From: an uncultured Clostridia bacterium
GTDB taxonomy: Bacteria; Bacillota; Clostridia; Oscillospirales; Acutalibacteraceae
Assembly (NCBI GenBank): GCA_905235625.1
Contig: CAJOLX010000041.1
Coordinates: 1 to 44,180, forward strand
Direction: 5' to 3'
DNA length: 44,180 bases
Positions 7,690 through 14,859 of the stretch are shown piece after piece. The first letter of the stretch is position 1; every line of letters starts with the position of its first letter. The notes beneath the pieces are model-generated. The model was given only the letters and a program-made list of their open reading frames with translations, did not search any database and was not told the origin of the DNA. Position numbers and translations under genes: made by a program.

Positions 7690-8708
7690 AAATGCTTATT
7701 ACGGGCGGCGCGGGCTTTATCGGCTCGGCGTTCATCCGCTATATGCTTAAAAAGCATCCCGATTACGAATACGTGTGCCTTGACTGCCTCACTTACGCAG
7801 GCAATATAAAAAACATTGAGTTCGCTCTCAATATGCCCGGTTTTCGTTTCGCTTGCGGCAGCATTTCCGATAAAGATTACGTTGACGCTCTTTTTGAAAA
7901 GGAAAAATTTGACGTTGTCGTTAATTTTGCCGCAGAAAGCCACGTTGACAGGTCGATAAAAAATCCCGACCTCGTTGTGGAAACAAACGTTATGGGCACG
8001 TTAACGCTTCTTAACGCCGCAAGAAAATACGAGGTGAAGCGTTTTCATCAGATTTCGACCGATGAGGTTTACGGCGATTTGCCGCTTGACAGGCCCGACC
8101 TTTTTTTCACCGAAGAAACGCCGATACGCACGTCGAGCCCTTATTCGAGCTCAAAGGCGGGCGCCGATTTGCTCGCTCTCGCGTTTTACCGCACTTACGG
8201 CCTGCCCGTGACCGTTTCGCGCTGCTCCAACAATTACGGCCCGAGGCAGTTCCCCGAAAAACTGATACCTCTTATGATAGCGAAAGCGCTCAGAGATGAG
8301 CCTTTGCCCGTTTACGGCGAAGGGCTCAACGTCAGAGACTGGCTTTACGTTGACGACCACTGCAAAGCGGTTGACCTGATAATTTCAAACGGCAAGCCGG
8401 GCGAAATATATAACGTAGGCGGCCACAACGAAAAGCAGAATATTGAAGTTGTAAAGACCGTGCTCGACCGTCTCGGCAAGCCTTACGGCTTAATAGAGCA
8501 CGTTGCCGACAGAGCGGGGCACGATTTAAGATACGCCATCGACCCGTCAAAAATTTCGGCTCAGCTCGGCTGGGAGCCCGAAACGGATTTTGAAACGGGC
8601 ATAGCCTCCACCATCGACTGGTATATTGAAAACCGCTCGTGGACCGACGATATACTCTCGGGCGAATATCTCAAATATAATGAAAAGGCGGCTGAAAAAT
8701 ATGCTTAA
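7686..8708 (+). CDS. rfbB: dTDP-glucose 4,6-dehydratase
   Basis: 340-residue extended SDR enzyme converting dTDP-glucose to dTDP-4-keto-6-deoxyglucose with bound NAD+. N-terminal GGAGFIGSAF at 7-16 is the nucleotide-binding loop. The catalytic set is present: STDEVYGD with Thr125, Asp126 and Glu127, and Tyr153-x3-Lys157 in PYSSSKAGAD. Length and NNYGPRQFPEKLIP are typical of RmlB. Ribosome binding site GGGGAGGA at 7672-7679; ATG overlaps the exonuclease stop. The other rhamnose-pathway genes (rmlA, rmlC, rmlD) are not adjacent, so this copy is separated from its usual partners. Confidence 0.9.
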   Translation: MKMLITGGAGFIGSAFIRYMLKKHPDYEYVCLDCLTYAGNIKNIEFALNMPGFRFACGSISDKDYVDALFEKEKFDVVVNFAAESHVDRSIKNPDLVVETNVMGTLTLLNAARKYEVKRFHQISTDEVYGDLPLDRPDLFFTEETPIRTSSPYSSSKAGADLLALAFYRTYGLPVTVSRCSNNYGPRQFPEKLIPLMIAKALRDEPLPVYGEGLNVRDWLYVDDHCKAVDLIISNGKPGEIYNVGGHNEKQNIEVVKTVLDRLGKPYGLIEHVADRAGHDLRYAIDPSKISAQLGWEPETDFETGIASTIDWYIENRSWTDDILSGEYLKYNEKAAEKYA

Positions 8709-9276
8709 AGAGCTTGTTAAACAGAGCAGGTCTTACAGGCGTTTTTATCAGAGCGAAAGAATAAGCGAAAGCGAGCTTAAAGAATTTGTTGAATGCGCGC
8801 GCTTTGCGCCGTCAACCGTTAATTCTCAGGCCATAAGATTTATAATCATCACGAGCGAAGAGGACTGCGCAAAGGTTTTTGACACGCTCGCCTGGGCAGG
8901 TATGCTAAAAGACTGGCAGGGCCCCGAGGAGGGCGAAAGACCGAGCGCTTACATATTGCTTTTGTGCGACCTTGAAATCGGCAAAAACAAGCAGTATGAC
9001 GACGGCATTTGCGCTCAGACGATAATGCTTGCCGCTGCGGAAAAAGGTTACGGCGGATGCATTCTCGGCAGCATTGATAAGCCGGAGCTCGCGAATCGGC
9101 TCGGGATTGACACCGGCAGATATTCGATAGACCTCTGCCTCGCTCTCGGCAAGCCGAAGGAGCAGGTCGTATTAACTAACGTCGGCGAAGACGGCTCGAC
9201 CGCTTATTACAGAGACGAAAACGGTACGCACTACGTGCCGAAAAGAACTCTCGACGAGCTTATAGTAAATAAATAA
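8701..9276 (+). CDS. Nitroreductase-family flavoprotein
   Basis: 191 residues from the ATG at 8701, which overlaps the end of rfbB by 8 bp; a longer frame from 8626 exists but lies inside rfbB and lacks a ribosome binding site. The N-terminus LVKQSRSYRRF and then ARFAPSTVNSQAIRF match the nitroreductase fold (FMN phosphate and ring contacts), and the region DGICAQTIMLAAAEKGYGGC (about residues 100-120) is the conserved helix that packs on the FMN. Such enzymes reduce nitro compounds, quinones or enones with NAD(P)H; the physiological substrate is unknown. It is the last gene of the plus-strand run from 3376. Confidence 0.82.
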   Translation: MLKELVKQSRSYRRFYQSERISESELKEFVECARFAPSTVNSQAIRFIIITSEEDCAKVFDTLAWAGMLKDWQGPEEGERPSAYILLLCDLEIGKNKQYDDGICAQTIMLAAAEKGYGGCILGSIDKPELANRLGIDTGRYSIDLCLALGKPKEQVVLTNVGEDGSTAYYRDENGTHYVPKRTLDELIVNK

Positions 9277-9296
9277 GAATAAACTTTCGGCAGAAT

Positions 9297-9332
9297 AAAA
9301 AACAGGGCGCGAAACAAAAGTTTCGCGCCCTG
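9297..9332 (-). terminator. Intrinsic terminator ending the large minus-strand gene run
   Basis: Perfect 13-bp stem CAGGGCGCGAAAC (9303-9315), loop AAAA, GTTTCGCGCCCTG (9320-9332). On the minus strand it is followed by TTTTTT, so it is a proper terminator for the genes ending at 9344. On the plus strand no T-run follows, but the hairpin also sits 26 bp after the nitroreductase stop. Confidence 0.85.
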
Positions 9333-9343
9333 CTTATGCTTAT

Positions 9344-10321
9344 TTACTCAGATAAGAATTTTTCTATCGTTTGCAAATAATAGAGCAAAGCGGAATCTAT
9401 GCTCATATATATTTCATGGCGGGAATCGGGGATTTTCACGAGCTTGCCGTTCGGGATGAGAGCAATAAATTCATCCTCTCTTTCGCTTATAACGCTCTTG
9501 TCTTCCTCGGGCTGGCAGAGAAGCACGGGGCATTTTATGCTTTCGTTTCTCTTTTTGTCGAGATTTCTCTTTGCCACCAGCACCGATTCCCGAACCCAGC
9601 GGTAGGAAGCAGCCGAGGTCTGATAAAGCGGCTCGGCGAGCCTTTTCGCTTTGTAATAGTCAAATCTTGCCTTGCTCGTGTCGTGGCTCGTTTCGTAGGT
9701 GGATTCGGGGTCAAAGCCCTTGTGGACGAACACCCTTTGATCCTGCTTGCCGACAAGGCAGTAAGAGCGGGTCATCGCGAGAGTCACGGCGGGCGGAATG
9801 GGCATCTGAGCCTCTATCATCGGCGCCGTAAGAACAGCCTTCGCGAATACGCCCGGATAGGTCTGAAGATACTGCACGCCGACCGCTCCGCCCATTGAGT
9901 GAGCGTAAAGATAAAGGGGCTTGCCGCCCTCTTTGGGCTTAACGACTGTGTTTACGAATGCGTTAAGGTCTTCAACGTATTCGTCAAACCTGCGTATCGT
10001 TACGACCTGATTGTCGTTGGGATTATAGCGGAAGGATTTGCCGTGCCCCCTGTGGTCTACGGCAAAAACCGAATAGCCCATTTGAATGAAGCAGTAAACC
10101 ATCTCTCTGAATTTCTCGGCGCTTTCCGTAAAGCCGTGAGAAATCACAACGGCAGCTTCGGAGCCGGGCAGGGGATAAGCCTCATAGTGGATGTTTTTGC
10201 CGTCAACGCTTTCAAAGAAAGAATCCTCTCTGAGAGCGGCGAGCTCGGGCTCAACCTTTTCTTTCATTACCTCGGCATAGTTTTCTTCGCTCACGGGCAA
10301 AGACTGAATTTTTAAAGCCAC
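9344..10321 (-). CDS. Alpha/beta hydrolase, monoacylglycerol-lipase-like
   Basis: 325-residue cytosolic hydrolase without signal peptide. VVISHGFTES at 58-67 forms the oxyanion-hole strand, VDHRGHGKS follows, and YAHSMGGA with Ser142 is the nucleophile elbow. His302 in DSRHEIY is the expected catalytic His. These are the marks of the lysophospholipase/monoacylglycerol lipase branch (COG2267-like). The start is a GTG at 10319-10321 with AAGGAG about 9 bp upstream. It lies 23 bp after the GNAT gene and is the last gene of the minus-strand run. The preceding genes look like sugar redox enzymes, so an ester or acylated sugar substrate is possible but unproved. Confidence 0.82.
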   Translation of the reverse strand: MALKIQSLPVSEENYAEVMKEKVEPELAALREDSFFESVDGKNIHYEAYPLPGSEAAVVISHGFTESAEKFREMVYCFIQMGYSVFAVDHRGHGKSFRYNPNDNQVVTIRRFDEYVEDLNAFVNTVVKPKEGGKPLYLYAHSMGGAVGVQYLQTYPGVFAKAVLTAPMIEAQMPIPPAVTLAMTRSYCLVGKQDQRVFVHKGFDPESTYETSHDTSKARFDYYKAKRLAEPLYQTSAASYRWVRESVLVAKRNLDKKRNESIKCPVLLCQPEEDKSVISEREDEFIALIPNGKLVKIPDSRHEIYMSIDSALLYYLQTIEKFLSE

Positions 10322-10344
10322 GTTTACACGCTCCTTATCGGGGG

Positions 10345-10950
10345 TTAAATTTGGTTTTCGTCATAAACCATATAGTAATGGGTTACGTTTCCTTTTTCGT
10401 ATCTTGACGTTCCGGTTATTTTGAAGCCGAGCTTTTCATAAAACTTAACGTTCTTTTCGCTCTGTGCTTCAAGGCCGCATTTATATCCCATTGCGGTCAT
10501 ATCTTTAATGCCCTCTTTTATCAGCTCCGTTGCAACGCCTTCGCCCTGATGCTCCGGGTCAACAAAAACGGGGGAGATGATCCACGTGTCTTCGTCAAAG
10601 TTTTTAACGTCCAGAGCGCCGTAGGCAAAAAGAGTTCTGAGAGTGTTGGGCCAGAACCAATAAAGATACAGCCAGTCGCGGCATTTGAGAAAATCAATAA
10701 CGCCGTATTCGTTGCGCGCTTTGCGCCAAACGCAGATGCCGCGCCCCTCGTCGTCAACGTAGATATAGTCCTCTCCGTTTGACGTGTTAAGCCTTTCCAT
10801 CGTGAAATGGTAAACGAATTTAACGCGCCTTTCGGGGTTTTTCGTCGCGTAGCTGTGCACCGGGTCGTTAACGTAAGCCCGACCTGCCATTTTGGCAAAA
10901 TCTCTTAATTCTTTTTTGTCAATCTTTTCTCCGGGGATGATTTTCCTCAT
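10345..10950 (-). CDS. GNAT-family N-acetyltransferase
   Basis: 201 residues. The acetyl-CoA-binding motif A is clear: VFVDPEHQGEGVATELIKEG (about residues 130-150) carries the Q-x-x-G-x-G/A loop, followed by motif B NVKFYEKLGFKITG. The N-terminal half has an unusual YVNDPVHSYATKNPERR segment. The acceptor is unknown. It starts 2 bp after the SDR stop, with GGGAG inside the SDR gene as ribosome binding site, so it belongs to the same operon. Confidence 0.8.
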   Translation of the reverse strand: MRKIIPGEKIDKKELRDFAKMAGRAYVNDPVHSYATKNPERRVKFVYHFTMERLNTSNGEDYIYVDDEGRGICVWRKARNEYGVIDFLKCRDWLYLYWFWPNTLRTLFAYGALDVKNFDEDTWIISPVFVDPEHQGEGVATELIKEGIKDMTAMGYKCGLEAQSEKNVKFYEKLGFKITGTSRYEKGNVTHYYMVYDENQI

Positions 10951-10952
10951 CG

Positions 10953-11801
10953 TTACACTCCCGAATAAGCGTTAAATCCGCCGTCAACGGGCAGCACAAC
11001 GCCGGTTATGAAGCCCGAATACTCTTCGTCGCAGAAGAACGCGAGAGCGCCGGAAAGGTCCTCCGGCACGCCGAAACGGCGCATGGGGGTGTGAGAAATG
11101 ATTTTCTCCGAACGCTCGGTGAGAGAGCCGTCTTCGTTATAGAGCAGGGAGTGATTTTGATTTGTTGAGAAAAAGCCGGGAGCGATCGCGTTAACTCTTA
11201 TGCCCGCCTCGGCAAAGTGAACGGCGAGCCACTGAGTGAAGTTTGAAACGCCTGCCTTCGCCGCCGAATAAGCGGGGATTCTCGTAAGAGGGCAAAAAGC
11301 GTTCATTGAGGAAACGTTGATTATGCAGGTGTTTTCTCTGCCGAGCATATCCTTCGCGAAGCACTGAGTTGTGAGCAGAGTGCCGAGAATGTTGAGATTA
11401 AACACAAACTGAATTGACTGAGCGTCAAGGTCAAAGAAGGTTTTAAGACCCTCCGCCTTGCTCTCAAGGTCGCCCGGCTCATAAATATCTTTGGTCGTTG
11501 TGCCTTTGGGATTGTTTCCGCCGGCGCCGTTTACGAGAATGTCGCACTTGCCGAGCTCAGCGTTTACTCTCTGCCTTGCGCTTTCAAGGCTGTCGGGCTC
11601 GAGAACGTTGCACCCGACGGCTATGGCTTTGCCGCCGGAAGCGTTTATTTCGTTCGCTACAACGAGAGCGGCTTCTTCTCTTAAATCGAGCACGGCAACT
11701 TTAACTCCGAGCTTTGCGAGCTCTTTTGCGAAGCCACTGCAAAGCACTCCGCCGCCTCCGGTGATCACGGCGACTCTGCCGACCAGATTTTTATGTACCA
11801 T
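10953..11801 (-). CDS. SDR oxidoreductase, D-mannonate oxidoreductase-like
   Basis: 282-residue classical short-chain dehydrogenase. TGGGGVLCSG at 14-23 is the NAD(P) loop, NGAGGNNPKGTT at 91-102 the stabilising motif, Ser164/Ser165 and Tyr178-x3-Lys182 (YSAAK) the catalytic set, and VDGGFNAYSGV the C-terminal end. The GGGGVLCS loop and the GGNNPKGTT segment are what I remember from SDR-type D-mannonate/fructuronate oxidoreductases (UxuB/YjmF group). The uxuA and uxaC partners are not nearby, so the true substrate may be another sugar acid or keto sugar. Ribosome binding site GGAGGTTA precedes the ATG; it follows the Gfo/Idh gene by 1 bp. Confidence 0.82.
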   Translation of the reverse strand: MVHKNLVGRVAVITGGGGVLCSGFAKELAKLGVKVAVLDLREEAALVVANEINASGGKAIAVGCNVLEPDSLESARQRVNAELGKCDILVNGAGGNNPKGTTTKDIYEPGDLESKAEGLKTFFDLDAQSIQFVFNLNILGTLLTTQCFAKDMLGRENTCIINVSSMNAFCPLTRIPAYSAAKAGVSNFTQWLAVHFAEAGIRVNAIAPGFFSTNQNHSLLYNEDGSLTERSEKIISHTPMRRFGVPEDLSGALAFFCDEEYSGFITGVVLPVDGGFNAYSGV

Positions 11802-11802
11802 A

Positions 11803-12810
11803 TCAGATAACCTCCGTTTTATTATTGCTTTTTGATGATGAATAGGCGCCCACTACGGTTTTAAGCGCCATTGCGCCCTCCGCGGCGTCGATTGAAAATC
11901 TGCGGCCCGTTTTGAGGCAATCGTAAAAATCCCTTATAATTGCCTTGTGGCCGTGGCCCCAATAGCTTCTGCCGCTGAATTCCTCACTGCTTTTTTCACA
12001 AAGCACCTCCGGGCTGCCGTCGGGTAAAATGCGATAAAGCATTTCTCCCTCGAGCCTGAAAACAGCCTTTTCAAACGTGACCTCAAGCATCACGGGCGAG
12101 TTTTCGGTGAACGCGGTCGTAGCGAGCACAAGCGCGCTTGCGCCGCTTTCAAGCTCCATCATGAGATAAGCCGTGTCTTCAACCTCGATAACGCCCTTTA
12201 AGTGGTCGTTGAATACGTGAGCGGTAACGTTTTTACAGGGCCCGCCAATGAAGAGAATGAGGTCTACCGTGTGTATCGCCTGATTTATAAGCACTCCGCC
12301 GCACTCTTTGTCGGCAGTGCCGTGCCAGTCGTCGGAATAATAATCGGCGCCTCTGCTCCACGTGACGAAGGCTCTTATCGACTTTATGCTGCCGTATTCG
12401 CCGCTTTGCGCGGCTTCTCTGAGCATTATTGAGGAATCGTTGTATCTGTTTTGAAAGCAGACGGCAAGCTGTTTGCCGCTCTTTTCCTGAGCGGCTTTTA
12501 AAGCGTCCGCTTCCTCGCTCGTGACGGAGCAGGGCTTTTCGAGAAAAACGTTTGCTCCAGCCTCGAGCGCTTTTATCGCCATTGGCGTGTGTAAATAATG
12601 CGGCGTGGCTATATGCACCACGTCCGGCTTTTCGGCGCGCAGCATTTCGTCAAAATCTGCGTATGCTTTTGCGCCTGTCTTCGCGGCATACTTTTCCGCG
12701 CGCTCTTTCTTAATATCAACTGTCGCGACTATTTGCGCGCCGTCGATTTCGGAAAGAGCGTCAAAATGATTTACGGAAACGTTGCCGCAGCCTGCAACTG
12801 CAACCTTCAT
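11803..12810 (-). CDS. Gfo/Idh/MocA-family oxidoreductase
   Basis: 335 residues from the ATG at 12808-12810; this start is preferred over an ATG 15 bp upstream because GGGAG lies at correct spacing before it. The N-terminal Rossmann fold has VAVAGCGNVSVNHF, and FLEKPCSV contains the conserved EKP motif whose Lys acts in catalysis. The C-terminal half is the family's beta-sheet substrate domain (GGVLINQAIHTVDL with the conserved His). Enzymes of this family oxidise or reduce a sugar hydroxyl or keto group with NAD(P). It is immediately downstream of a fusion protein carrying a second domain of the same family, so two different sugar oxidoreductases act side by side. Substrate unknown. Confidence 0.87.
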   Translation of the reverse strand: MKVAVAGCGNVSVNHFDALSEIDGAQIVATVDIKKERAEKYAAKTGAKAYADFDEMLRAEKPDVVHIATPHYLHTPMAIKALEAGANVFLEKPCSVTSEEADALKAAQEKSGKQLAVCFQNRYNDSSIMLREAAQSGEYGSIKSIRAFVTWSRGADYYSDDWHGTADKECGGVLINQAIHTVDLILFIGGPCKNVTAHVFNDHLKGVIEVEDTAYLMMELESGASALVLATTAFTENSPVMLEVTFEKAVFRLEGEMLYRILPDGSPEVLCEKSSEEFSGRSYWGHGHKAIIRDFYDCLKTGRRFSIDAAEGAMALKTVVGAYSSSKSNNKTEVI

Positions 12811-12825
12811 CAGAAATTCTCCCAA

Positions 12826-14841
12826 TCAGAATGTGGATGACATATCTCCCTGCACGGAGTCGTTAACGACCTGCTTGTCGGCGTTGCCGGCAGCTATTTT
12901 CTTTTGAAGCATTTCGTAATAAAGGTCTTCGTCAACGGGCAGAGTCACTTCTCTGCCGAGCCAGGAGGAGAGGTGAGCGGCGTTTGAAATGTTAAGGCCG
13001 TTTATGCCTTCCTCGCCGCGCGCGACGAGTTCGGTGCCGTTGATTATTGCCGAAGCGAACTTGCTTACAACTTCTCTGTGCTGTTTGTTTCTGCCGTCGG
13101 TGGGAACGTCTTCCCATTGGCCATCGAGCTTGCCGAAGCCGTCGCCGAGCTGCATTATGTGCTCCGAAATTTTGCCGTTAAGACGGTAGAGAGTGAGCTT
13201 TGAGCTGTTTTCGCAAATGAGCTTGCCGCCGTCAAGAGTTATTTCGAGCCTGTTGGTGCCGGGGCAGTCGCCCGTTGTGGTGATGAAAGTGCCGGTGGCG
13301 CCGTTGGGATATTCGGCGTAAATCGTAACGTCGTCTTCAACCTCTATGTCGTGCCACTTACCCTCGTGAACGAAAGCCTGCACCTTGCAGGGCATGCCGC
13401 AAATCCACTGCCACAGGTCAAGGTTGTGCGGGCACTGATTGAGAAGCACGCCGCCGCCTTCGCCTGCCCAGGTTGCGCGCCATCCGCCGCTGTTGTAATA
13501 GGACTGAGTGCGGTACCAGTCGGTGATGATCCAGCTAACGCGCCTGATTTCGCCGAGCTCTCCGCTCTTGACGATTTCTCTCATTTTTCTGTAAACGCAG
13601 TTTGTGCGCTGATTGTACATAATGCCGAACACGACGCCGCTCTTTGCCGCCGCTTCGTTCATTTCACGCACCTGCTTTGTGTAAACGCCGGCAGGCTTCT
13701 CGGTCATAACGTGAATTCCTTTTGAGAAAGCGTATTCGGCGATGGGGGGATGGAAATAGTGAGGGGTGGCGATGATGACAGCGTCAACCTCGCCGCTGTC
13801 AATAAGAGCCTCAGCCGAGTCAAAGGTCTTAATGCCGGGCACGTATTCCTTTGCGCTCTCGGCTCTTTCGGGTATGACATCCGCGCAGGCGGTAATTCTG
13901 AGCATGCTGTGTCCGCCGCCCGCATAGGTCTTTATGTGAGACGAACCCATGTTGCCCACGCCTATGATGCCGAGGCGAACGGGCTGAATTTTGGTTTCTA
14001 TAAGATTGTGAATAGCCGAGCACGCGGCGGCAAACGAGGCTTTGTTATCGGGATAGGAGTATTTCTCATTCATCTTGAGAGCAAGCTCATCGGTCACCTC
14101 AAGGTTTTTGAGCCCGTCAAACGTTTTGAGGTGGGGCTCAACGGTGAGGAAGTAAACCTTGTCAAGCTCGCCGAGAATGTATTCAAGCTCTCCGTCGCCC
14201 TCTCCGGCGGGCACAACGGTGTCCGCGGCGGCGATGGCGTCTTTGATGTGCATATAGGTTATCTTATCCTTAATAGCGTCAAAGCCCGGCTTTGTGGGGC
14301 AGCCGTTAAGAATATAGTTGGCAGGGTCAAATATGCTGCCGATTTTATCGCCGAAATATTCCGCGATTTCAAGGCATCTTTCGGGCGTGTCGCCGTAAAT
14401 GCCTCTTTCGTTTTCGTGGCAGCAGAGCACGCCGTTTTCATTAGCGTAATCCACCATTGCGGTCAGACGGTCAAACACTTCCTGCTTATATTCGCTTCTG
14501 CTCTCTCCGTTGAGGAAATAGAAGCTGAACATTCTGATATACTTTGTTTCGAGAATTTTGGCAACCTCTACGGTGTTTTTGAACGCCTCAAAATGAGGAG
14601 CAAAGTCGTCCGTAATGCCGATTTTGCCGTAGTGAGAGCCGATTGAGGAAACCTTGATTCCCGCCTCGTCAAGCTTGACCTTGAGAGCCTTCGCTTCATC
14701 AGGTGTGAAATCCGAAATGTTTTTTCCGTCGCAGTTGCGCAGCTCGATATAGTCTATACCGTTTGCTTTGCAGGCGCCGATTTGCTCGTCAATGCTGCCC
14801 GAGGCTTCATCGGCGAACGCTGAGAAAAGAAACCTTGCCAT
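12826..14841 (-). CDS. Fusion: sugar isomerase/epimerase TIM barrel + Gfo/Idh/MocA oxidoreductase
   Basis: 671 residues, about twice the usual length for either family. Residues 1-265 form an AP-endonuclease-2/xylose-isomerase-like barrel (IolE-type) with a full candidate metal set: Glu143 (CHENERG), Asp172 (FDPAN), His198 (YMHIKD), Glu235 (TVEPHL). Residues 288-650 form a Gfo/Idh/MocA oxidoreductase: GIIGVGNMG at 291-299 binds NAD(P), VMTEKPAG holds the EKP motif (Glu381, Lys382), and GGVLLNQCPHNLDLW carries the conserved His. The join (about 265-288) is continuous coding sequence without a stop or ribosome binding site, so this is a true fusion in this assembly. AAAGGAG precedes the ATG. 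Likely bifunctional: oxidation of a sugar plus isomerisation, epimerisation or elimination of the keto product. The substrate is not readable. Confidence 0.85.
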   Translation of the reverse strand: MARFLFSAFADEASGSIDEQIGACKANGIDYIELRNCDGKNISDFTPDEAKALKVKLDEAGIKVSSIGSHYGKIGITDDFAPHFEAFKNTVEVAKILETKYIRMFSFYFLNGESRSEYKQEVFDRLTAMVDYANENGVLCCHENERGIYGDTPERCLEIAEYFGDKIGSIFDPANYILNGCPTKPGFDAIKDKITYMHIKDAIAAADTVVPAGEGDGELEYILGELDKVYFLTVEPHLKTFDGLKNLEVTDELALKMNEKYSYPDNKASFAAACSAIHNLIETKIQPVRLGIIGVGNMGSSHIKTYAGGGHSMLRITACADVIPERAESAKEYVPGIKTFDSAEALIDSGEVDAVIIATPHYFHPPIAEYAFSKGIHVMTEKPAGVYTKQVREMNEAAAKSGVVFGIMYNQRTNCVYRKMREIVKSGELGEIRRVSWIITDWYRTQSYYNSGGWRATWAGEGGGVLLNQCPHNLDLWQWICGMPCKVQAFVHEGKWHDIEVEDDVTIYAEYPNGATGTFITTTGDCPGTNRLEITLDGGKLICENSSKLTLYRLNGKISEHIMQLGDGFGKLDGQWEDVPTDGRNKQHREVVSKFASAIINGTELVARGEEGINGLNISNAAHLSSWLGREVTLPVDEDLYYEMLQKKIAAGNADKQVVNDSVQGDMSSTF

Positions 14842-14859
14842 GATAATTACTCCTTTGGA

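Noticed and set aside
13750-14646. 298-codon open frame on the plus strand
   Set aside because: It lies fully antisense to the epimerase/oxidoreductase fusion, has no family resemblance or ribosome binding site, and arises from the rarity of TTA, CTA and TCA codons in the real gene.
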